A program made the translations under genes and the position numbers. A stretch of 64,000 bases of DNA from Prorocentrum cordatum (lineage: Eukaryota > Sar > Dinophyceae > Prorocentrales > Prorocentraceae), in assembly GCA_963575745.1 (NCBI GenBank), contig CAUYUJ010017832.1, positions 61,505 through 125,504 of the forward strand, read 5' to 3'. Shown one piece after another: positions 56,646-64,000 of the stretch (its first letter is position 1; each line of letters opens with the position of its first letter). Below the pieces are notes generated by a model. It worked only from the letters and a program-made list of their open reading frames with translations, was not told the origin of the DNA and did no database searches.

Positions 56646-56949
56646 TCCTGCCCCCCGCTTCCCATAGGCGGGCTGGTCTGGCATCTCGAGGCGGAGCTTG
56701 ATCCAAGAGTCAAGGCAAACCTTGTAGGTCTCCAGTCTCCATGCTGAGGTGACGCTGCTCGGCCAATCTAAAGAATGCTCTGGGCGCTTCACTAGCAAGC
56801 TGGACCCACTTCTGGGGCTCCCTCCCTGGCTGCCTAGCAATCTCGTCGGCGGACCTGCCATATAAAGCCTTTTGAACTTATGCATCAATATTCAACACAC
56901 CATCCCTGCCTGGGCCACAAATCGTCAAACAATTATATTTTTGTGTGTG

Positions 56950-56950
56950 T

Positions 56951-57046
<96 letters not shown>

Positions 57047-57050
57047 GCAT
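56950..57050 (+). repeat. (TG)n-(TCTG)n compound microsatellite
   Basis: TG dinucleotides to about 56998, followed by about twelve TCTG units. Both TG runs and TCTG runs can adopt Z-DNA-like forms. Frames through it read as C-V-C-V or L-S-V-C. Confidence 0.95.
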
Positions 57051-57199
57051 GTGTGTAAGCTTTGGCTCACATTTGGGGGAGGCAACGGAGCCCTGCGACT
57101 CGGCCGTGCGCCCCCAAAACACATGTTTCGCACCTCCCACACACTGGTTCGCGCCTCCCAAAGCAGTCTCGGCAAATAGCCAGGTGAACTTCTGCGGCG

Positions 57200-57300
57200 C
57201 AGGAGGAGGAGGAGGAGGAGGAGGAGGAGCATGAGGAGGAGGAGGAGGAAGAGGAAGAGGAGGAGGAGGAGCAGCAAGAGGAGCAGGAACAGGAGGAGCA
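57200..57300. repeat. (GAG)n-rich tract
   Basis: GAGGAG runs with GCA interruptions. Confidence 0.9.
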
Positions 57301-58965
57301 GGAACCCCGTGGCCCGTCTGTAAATGGCTACGTCGGCCTTTTGTGGGGCACCATGGCCTTGGCCAAAGGCGGCCTCGCCGCGCAGTTGTACGCCAACCGG
57401 GGGAGGGCAAGAGCCTCGCAGTGTTTGATGGTGTTTTAAAGCTCCACGCCAAGCCTCTTTTTGTTGACATCCACGGCCAAGGGCCCTACTTGAAGTGGGC
57501 AGAAATAGGAAAGCTCGACTGAGACCCCGTCGGTCCTGGGGTGGAGACTATTGCCAAGCCGTCTCCAGTTCTCGCTCTTGGGACAATTGGCGAGCGACTG
57601 GCATGGCGCGGCCAACGCAGCCAACCGTCTATAGAGGTGAAAGCCACAATCCGCAGAAAAATGCAAACGAGAGACTCGTCGCCACAATCCAGCAAATGCC
57701 AAACCCACGCTGGTGGCAGGAGCGCCCGTGAGCGCACCCCGATGCCACCCTGCGCGGCAGGCGAGGCAGTTGAACTGTTTATCTCCAGATCCTCTTCTTC
57801 TGGGTCTGACCATGCATTGTCAAGCTTGGAAGTGCCTGGAGGCAGGCCTTTTCTGCACACTTCCTCAACAGCTGCTTGCCATAGTGATTCGAAAGAAAAA
57901 CGGGGGGAACTCCCCCCTCACATTCCCCACAGCTTATGCGGCTATGCAACCACAGCCCAGACACACCGTGCCCCTCAACTATGTAGGACAACTGAAGCCT
58001 TTAAGAAGAGATGCTCGGTCACCTGCCTTCCCGCGTTGGCCAATGCCCGCGAGGGCACACGTGGTGCTCAGCATGTTCTGTGCATGCCTCTCTCCTTCTG
58101 GCATCTTCGGGCCCCCCCACAAGCCTTCTCTGTTTTCCCAGCCTGCCCGGTGCACGAATCACCTTGGCGGGATTGGTTCCCTACTTCACCAAGTCTACCT
58201 TGGCCGTCACAATCTACCAACCTCCGGTTCATGTAGAGGGACAGGCCCGACTTACCACAGAGGGTGAAACAATGCAGCTCCAGGCCTCTCAGCCGGGCTG
58301 CAGATTATGTGCGCGAGCCAATGCGGGGCCGAGCCTCTCCAAACATCGTCGGGCAGGAGAACGTGAGGCGTCATGGCGTTGCACGCTAAAGCGCTCATGC
58401 CTTAAGCTTATGTTGCCCCCATCGTACTTAAGGAACACATCCCAGAAATAATTTCGAGCACCCAGAAACGCGTCGAAAGACTGTCGAAACAGCGTCGGAC
58501 GAGTGTCTCCCAGGGACCGACACGTGAAAACCCTGGAGTTTGTGGGTGCTTTTCTGGCGCTCGTAACTCTTTCTGGTGATAAAGGCTAGAGTAGGTTGGA
58601 ACATCATAACCTTAAGCGTGAAAACATTAAAGTGCACGTTCAAGGCGGAACGTCTAGACGATTTGCAGGGGCCATGGGGCAAACAAATAAATAGACACAA
58701 GTAACAGGATTCCCCATCTGTCATATATTTTCTGGGTTTTTGTTTTTCCCCCCGCTTCCTATGTTTTCCCCATCTTTTCTGTGGAATCGACGATTAATGT
58801 TGGCTGTGTGTTTTTTCCCTCCTGACTACTGACATCCCCAATATCTTCAGGCCCCGATGGCGCGACAACTTCCCACGCGCGGGCGGGGAGCTCGCGTGCG
58901 GGAGCGGGGCCTCGTCGATTGAAATTGGACATCGGCTTCCGTGTGACAATGCATTCTGGCATGGG
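57301..58965. other. No supported gene
   Basis: Several frames of 120-230 codons are open on both strands (for example 57541-58236 plus, 57436-57813 minus). None shows a recognisable motif. No repeats or RNA genes were seen between 57560 and 58900. Confidence 0.35.
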
Positions 58966-59037
58966 GGGGGCATGGCGCAACGGCGGCGCGCCCGACTCCA
59001 AATCAGAAGGTTGGGAGCTCGAATTTCTCTGCCCTCG
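58966..59037 (+). tRNA. tRNA-Trp (CCA), possibly a pseudogene
   Basis: A 72-nt cloverleaf can be drawn. Acceptor GGGGGCA (58966-58972) pairs with TGCCCTC (59030-59036, one G-T). The D arm is GCGC/GCGC. The anticodon arm is CCCGA and TCAGA around loop CTCCAAA, with anticodon CCA at 58998-59000. The T arm is GGGAG and TTCTC with loop CTCGAAT; the discriminator is G. The interior strongly resembles eukaryotic tRNA-Trp (GGCGCAACGG, GCGC, GACTCCAAATCAGAAGG). Two of five anticodon-stem pairs are C-A mismatches, and there is no T-run just downstream for Pol III termination, so it may be inactive. Confidence 0.65.
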
Positions 59038-59327
59038 TGTTGCTTGCTGGCAGGGTGGACAGCGCGCCCAATGGCAGCGAGGCCGGCCGGGGGGGATGAG
59101 CCAGCGGAGCCTCCGACCCAAGGATATGTCGGTTTTGGCCTCGGCTCGCGAGTCCCTGCCCTCGGCAGGCCCCGCAGAGGGGCGAAGCGGGCGAGACTCT
59201 GGTCCGTGCCGAAGCGACATGGGCGGGGCGAGCTGGGCGAAGCGGTCTGGGGAGGAGTGGTCTGGGCGAAGCGGTCCGCGGGCACCCATCCCAGAGGGCC
59301 AGGTCGCCGAGGCGAATGCAACCCACT

Positions 59328-59400
59328 GGCCCCTTGGCCTCATGGATAAGGCGTCGGCCTCCGGAGCCGGAGGCTCCAGGCTCGAGTCCTGGGCGGGTCA
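59328..59400 (+). tRNA. tRNA-Arg (CCG), possibly a pseudogene
   Basis: A 73-nt cloverleaf. Acceptor GGCCCCT pairs with GCGGGTC (one C-C mismatch and two G-T pairs). The D arm is GCC/GGC with loop TCATGGATAA. Anticodon stem TCGGC/GCCGG pairs fully around CTCCGGA (anticodon CCG, 59361-59363). The T arm CCAGG/CCTGG is perfect around CTCGAGT; the discriminator is A. The A box TGGCCTCATGG and B box GGCTCGAGTCC are good. There is no T-run terminator in the next 20 nt. It lies 290 bp downstream of the tRNA-Trp-like gene on the same strand. Confidence 0.75.
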
Positions 59401-59469
59401 CTTGATGGCGGGCACGGAGGCGCACTCTGCGCGAGGGGGGCGCGGCGCCCCTGCCAGCCTGCCGAGAAG

Positions 59470-60742
59470 TCGTGATGCCCGCCGGGCTTCCCCACGAAGG
59501 GGTTCGCGTGCCCGCCGTGCCGCTTCCAGAAGATCTTCGCGGCCAGTGCTGGCCCACCAGCGCGGGAGGCTCGTCGTTTCCACGGCGCTGCTCCTCAGGC
59601 AGGTGGTGCCCGCGCTTGTTCCGCAGGTCCACGAGCTCGTTCGACGGCCTGACGTCCATGTACCAGCCGCCAGGCCAAATGTCTGGTGCGTTCAGGTCGC
59701 AGGGCCGCCAGCGCATCTCGTCAATCGTCGGGGCTGTCAGCCTGGCGTCAATGTGCGGACTCCTCTTATCTCTGCGTAGTGCGAGTACTTGTAGATGACG
59801 TCATCGGTGGACATCGCGATATTGTGGATGTGACGGGAGGCCACGACAGGCGTCATCTTGCCAGAACTGCCAATGCGGGCATCCTCCTTGTCGATCCTGC
59901 CATCCATGACACAGACCGCGAGGATAGCGTCTGGGTGGTACCACGCAGGGAAGCTGGTGGGATAATCGATGTAATACCCAAACACTTACGAGCGCAACAA
60001 TACCTTCGCGTTCTTGGCGCAAATGTCTTTTGGCTTTGTGCCCTCGGCCAACGTGCGCTTCACTTCCGCGAACACGGTGCTCTCACACTCGGCGAGGCAA
60101 CAAAAGACTCGCGAAGTGGGATTTCGTCGGAGCCTGCAACGATGAGGATGTCCTTCTTGTGCAGCTCCCATGCGCCCGTGAGGTCCTGCAAGCCCCGCTG
60201 AAACTGGGCCCAGGTCCACTCCTCCAGGAGGCTCTTGTTCAGGCCGGGCGTATGCCCTGCCCTGCTCAACCTTTTCCGCTGCTCTGAAGACCACCTCGGA
60301 AACATGTGGGGGCCCACTCTGGAACTGGATTCTCCAACACCACGCAGCGCAGCCTGTCTCCACAGCGCTTCCGCCTCGCCTCGGACAGGCTCAGACTCAA
60401 CTGCCTCGGCGTTCTGGTGAAGTTCATCCGAGGATCTACAGCAACGCGGGCAGACCTCTGCGAAAATTATAATTCATAGACGTCCTGCTGACCCTTATTC
60501 CCGACCACGGCAGCAAAAAAAATATCAGCCGCGGGCTCCGCTGCCCCTCTCTGGACGCACTGCCCAGCCGAGGCATTTGCAGAGCTCATCGTGATCGCTG
60601 CACTCCCTCGCCACCCCAGCCGCTGTCGCCACAAGCACGCCCACGCCAACGCCTATGGCGGGCTCGTGCGCGCGCAGCGCAGGTCCACCCCCGCCGGCGG
60701 GGGAGGCGCGGCCCATGCTTGGCCGCGCGCTGAAACCTGAAC
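59470..60742 (-). pseudogene. Glycosyltransferase family 17-like pseudogene behind a tandem SL relic
   Basis: GT17 enzymes (MGAT3 type) transfer GlcNAc in N-glycan synthesis. The minus strand around 60260-60080 encodes LLEEWTWAQFQRGLQDLTGA and then KKDILIVAGSDEIPLRESF. The D-[IL]-[IV]-[IV]-x-x-x-D-E-I-P block is the GT17 signature that binds the nucleotide-sugar metal. Downstream, in other frames, are FGYYIDYPTSFPAWYHPDAI and STDDVIYKYSHYAEIRG (about 59985-59750), then APDIWPGGWYMD with LVDLRNKRGHHLPEE (about 59690-59600), and AKIFWKRHGGHANPFVGKPG (about 59545-59490). At least three frame changes are needed. The part next to the SL relic (60740-60430) has short frames, one beginning MGRASPAGGGGPAL, that I cannot assign. 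Frameshifts plus the SL relic suggest a decayed mRNA-derived copy. Confidence 0.5.
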
Positions 60743-60775
60743 CTGGAGCCAAAATGGCTTGAGCCAAATTTTCGG
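60743..60775 (-). other. Tandem relict spliced leader
   Basis: The minus strand reads CCGAAAATTTGGCTCAAG (60775-60758), a slightly shortened SL. It is followed at once by CCATTTTGGCTCCAG (60757-60743), the 15-nt part of the SL that lies after its internal AG. Full SL followed by a partial SL is the known signature of an mRNA copy that was reinserted, transcribed and trans-spliced again at the AG inside the old leader. It points toward the minus-strand GT17-like pseudogene. Confidence 0.7.
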
Positions 60776-60899
60776 AGACAGTTCGATGAATGTTTCAACC
60801 AGACCGATGGCAATGCTAGGTTAACAACTGATGACTGTATGTGTTGTTCAGCGTCGTGCACAGGATGGGGCAATGAAAGCAGAACCCTGTAATAGCCCC

Positions 60900-61162
60900 G
60901 GACTTGGGGCAGATGGGGGAAGCGAAGAGGAGGAGGAGGAAGAGGATGAAGAGGAGGAAGAAGGAGGAGGAAGAGGAGGAGCAGGAGGAAGAGGAGGAGG
61001 AGGAGGAGGAGGAGGAGGAGGAGGGAGGAGCAGGAGGAGGAGCAGGAAGAGGAGGAAGGAGGAAAGAACGGGAGGGGGAGGGAGAGAGGGAGGAGGAAGA
61101 GGAGGAGAGGAGGAGGAAGGAGGAGGAGGAGCAGGAGGAGGAGGAGGAGGAAGAGGAGGAGC

Positions 61163-61193
<31 letters not shown>

Positions 61194-62640
61194 GGGAGAG
61201 GAGGAGGAGGAGGAGGAGGAGGAGGAGGAGGAAGGGGAGAACACACGCCAGCTAGTATGAGCCTGCGGGACAGACTTACCCCAGTCCGGCTCCAAAGAAG
61301 CAGCCGCAAGAGCGGGGGAGGAAGGGAAGCAGAAATGCGAGGAGAGGGAGGAGAGCGGATGGATGTATTGGGCTGCTCTCGCTCTGGAGGCAAGACCGCT
61401 CTCGCTTTGGACTGTGTTGGGCACCGTTCGTCTAGGCACGAGAAGCAACTGGTTTGGATTTTGCAGAGCAGACATCCGACGAAACAAAAAGGGGATCTCT
61501 CGGGCCACCGTGCTGTCGGACCCTACTCAAGTATTATCCTGCAGGCAAGATGGGTCTGGAACCCTCCCTCTCTCCCTCCCTCCCCTCTCCTCCCTCCTTC
61601 CCTCCCTCCCATCCCTCCCCCTCTCCCTCCCTCCCTCCACAACTCCCTTCCTCCCTCCCTCCCTCCCTCCCTCCCTCCCTCCCTCTTTCATGTTCCCTCT
61701 TTCCCTCTTTCCCTCCCCCTCCCCTTCCCCCCTCCTCCTTCCTCCTCCTCCTCCCTCACTCCCGGTCCTTCCTCCTTCCTCCCTCCTCCTCCTCCTCCTC
61801 CTCCTTCTCCTCCCTCCTTCCTCCTCCCTCCTCCTCCTCCCTCCTCCCTCCCGCTCCTGCTCCTGCTCCTCCTCCTCCTCCTCCTCTTCCTCTTCCTCTT
61901 CCTCCCTCCCCTCCTCCCTCCTCCCTCCTCCTCTCCTCCCTCTCCCTCCTCCCTCCTCCCTCCTCCCTCCTCCTCCTCCTCCCTCCTCCCTCCTCTTCCT
62001 CCCTCCTCCCTCCTCCTCCTCCCTCCTCCTCCTCCTCCCTCCTCCTCCTCCTCCTCCTCCTCCTCCTCCTCCTCCTCCTCCTCCTCCTCCCCCTCCTCCC
62101 TCCTCCCTTCCGCCCTCCTCCCTCCGCCCTCCTCCCTCCTCCCTCCTCCCCTCCTCCCTCCTCCCTCCGTCCTCCTCCCTCCGTCCTCCGTCCTCCGTCC
62201 TCCGTCCTCCATCCTCCGTCCTCCGTCCTCCATCCTCCCTCCTCCTCCCTCCTCCTCCCTCCTCCTCCCTCCTCCCTCCTCCCTCCTCCCTCCTCCTCCC
62301 TCCTCCTTCCTCCTTCCTCCTTCCTCCTTCCTCCTCTCTCCTTCCTCCTTCCTCCTCCTCCTCCTCCTCCTCCTCCTCCTCCAGACCCTCACTCTCTGCG
62401 GCACGTTTTCTCGACACCATAGATGTCTGGATGCGCCCGATCCGCCATCGTGCGAGGACGCCCTCACTAGCGGACTAGCACATAATAAAAAGTAGCTCGT
62501 GCACGCGCGCTAACAAATAGCTGAGCTGACGATCAGCGATGGCTGGTCAATGATGGGGCAACTGATTGCTGATCTACAATGCGGCCACGGTCGCAAAACA
62601 AGCTCTCTCAAGAAACCCAGCCCTGAAGACCCCCGCGAGA
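60900..62640. repeat. Duplicated GAG-arm/CTC-arm unit, copy 1
   Basis: Layout: purine-rich GAG tract (about 60925-61245), 310-bp unique centre (61246-61556, with CTAGTATGAGCCTGCGGG, GGATGTATTGGGCTGCTCTC and GTTCGTCTAGGC), pyrimidine-rich CTC tract (about 61557-62382), and a tail (62383-62640, starting CAGACCCTCACTCTCTGCGG). The GAG and CTC tracts are complementary, so the unit could fold back on itself. Long frames on both strands are repeat by-products (Glu/Gly/Arg or Pro/Ser/Leu). Confidence 0.85.
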
Positions 62641-63425
62641 AATGAGACTGGGGGGAAGCCAAGGCCCCCCCAACGCAGCAGCTCCTTCCACGGCCGCGGG
62701 AAGTCTCGCGCGGAGCGAAGAGACACCCAGGACCACCCTGACGAGAAGCACTTAGTGTCTTGCTGCGCGCCTCCACTGTACTCATACGACCTGTGAGACA
62801 CAACGACAGCTGCTGCACAAGAGGACGGGGGAGGACGGAGGAGGAGTTGGAGGACGGAGGAGGAGGAGATGGAGATGGAGATGGAGATGCACATGGAGGA
62901 TGATGATGATGATGATGAGGAGGAGGAGGAGGAGAAGGAGAAGGAGGAAGAGAAGGAGGAAGGGGACACACGTCAGCTAGTATTAGCCTGCGGGCCAGAC
63001 TTACTCCAGTACGGCTCCAAAGAAGCAGCCGCAAGAGCGGGGAGAAAGGAAAGCAGACCGGCGAGGAGAGGGAGGAGAGCGGATGGATGTATTGGGCTGC
63101 TCTCGCTCTGGAGGCAAGACCGCTCTCGCTCTGGACTGCGTTGGACACCGTTCGTCTAGGCGCGAGAAGCAACTGGCTTGGATGTTGCAGGGTCCATCCG
63201 AAGAAACACATGGGGATCTCTCGGGCCACGATGCTCTCGGATCCTACCCGGGTAGGACCCCTCCCTCCCTCCCCTCCCCTTCCTCCCCTCCCCCCCCCTC
63301 CCCTCCCCTCCCTCCCTTTCCCGTCTTCACATCCTCCGTCCCTCTCTCTCCTGCCCCTCCCTCTCTCCCCCCCCTGCTCCACCTCCCTCCCCCCCCCTTT
63401 CTCCTCCTTCCTCCTCCTCCTCCTC

Positions 63426-63456
<31 letters not shown>

Positions 63457-64000
63457 TCCCCGTCCCCCTCCCCATCCTTTTCCTGCTTCCTCCTTTTCCG
63501 GCCTCTTCCTCGTTCCCCTCTTCGATCGTCATCCTCCTCCTATCCTCCCTCCTCCTCCCTCCTCCCTCCTCTCCTCCTCCTCCAACACCCTCCCCTCCCG
63601 TTCCTTCTCATTCCTACTCCTCCTCCTCCTCCTTCCCCTCCCCCTCCCCTCCTCTCCTCCTCTTCCTCCTCTCTCTCCTCCTCCTCCTCCCCTCGCTCCT
63701 TCTCTCCTCCTCCTCCTTCCTCCTCCTCCCTCCCCCTCCTCCTCCTCCTCCTCCTCCTCCTCCTCCTCCAGACCCTCACTCTCTGCGGCACGTTTCCTCC
63801 ACACGATTGATGCCTGGATGCGCCCGATCCGCCATCGTGGGAGGACGTCCTCGCTAGCGAACTAACACAGACTAAAAAGTAACGCGCATACTCGCGCTAA
63901 GACATGGCTGAACTTCGGATCAACGATGACTTGTCAGTGATACGGTGGCTGATTGCTAACTTACAGTGCGGCCGCGGCCGAACCAAAGAACTCTCTCAAA
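62641..64000. repeat. Duplicated GAG-arm/CTC-arm unit, copy 2
   Basis: Same order, shorter tracts: GAG/GAT tract about 62825-62965, centre 62967-63262, CTC tract about 63263-63768, tail from 63769 (CAGACCCTCACTCTCTGCGG) to the window edge. Centre-to-centre distance is about 1.72 kb and tail-to-tail 1.38 kb, so the tracts changed length independently. The 62641-62824 stretch preceding the tract shows no gene. The tail is cut by the window end. Confidence 0.85.

Noticed and set aside
56950-57050. Open frames through the TG/TCTG microsatellite
   Set aside because: Dinucleotide and tetranucleotide translation only.
57056-57080. GCTTTGGCTCACATTTGG resembling part of the spliced leader
   Set aside because: Only nine bases (TTTGGCTCA) match, with no CCGTAG start and no adjacent coding sequence.
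61527-62495. Frames of about 300-550 codons across the CTC/GAG tracts
   Set aside because: Simple-sequence translation only (Glu/Gly/Arg or Pro/Ser/Leu).

Overview
This window is nuclear DNA of a core dinoflagellate. Two independent 5'-end copies of the dinoflagellate trans-spliced leader (SL) are embedded on the minus strand (37296-37317 and 60743-60775), each next to a decayed coding sequence. The retroelement proteins (a LINE with C2H2 fingers after the reverse transcriptase, an RT with a C-terminal restriction-like endonuclease, and a tyrosine-recombinase protein with an H-x-x-K motif) also look like families I associate with dinoflagellate genomes. No bacterial, organellar or viral gene organisation is visible. 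Nothing fixes the genus.

Layout. 1-5.3 kb: GC-rich DNA with degraded LINE pieces and one inverted, isolated copy of the satellite unit that dominates the middle of the window. 5.3-7.7 kb: short minisatellites and a pyrimidine tract. 7.7-10.65 kb: three copies of a 0.73-1.04 kb repeat; the third is split by a 469-bp insertion flanked by an 11-bp direct repeat. 11.6-11.9 kb: an 11-bp satellite. 13.4-28.4 kb: a 15-kb tandem satellite of eleven units, each a leader, a GAC-trinucleotide array and an AT-richer spacer; the units fall into three types and form an A-B-A-B higher-order pattern of about 2.78 kb. 28.5-29.2 kb: an 89-bp satellite. 29.2-35.2 kb: microsatellites, a possible decayed coding region and a 150-bp satellite. 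36.25-37.3 kb (minus): a retroposed, frameshifted KH-domain pseudogene beginning at an SL relic. 37.7-42 kb: GC-rich and G-rich minisatellites. 42.1-48.5 kb: two opposing decayed copies of one RT-endonuclease element, bracketed by a shared 20-22-bp minisatellite. 50.2-56.2 kb: a nearly intact tyrosine-recombinase gene directly followed by a long LINE. 58.9-60.8 kb: two tRNA-like genes (Trp-CCA, Arg-CCG) and a glycosyltransferase-17-like pseudogene behind a tandem SL relic. 60.9-64 kb: a duplicated unit with a GAG-rich arm and a CTC-rich arm on the same strand.

Working together: I see no operon or pathway. The window is mostly mobile elements, their decayed products and satellites. Only the tyrosine-recombinase ORF and the tRNA-like genes look potentially functional, and each has a visible defect. 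Most long open frames elsewhere are by-products of trinucleotide or GC-rich repeats and are not annotated as genes.
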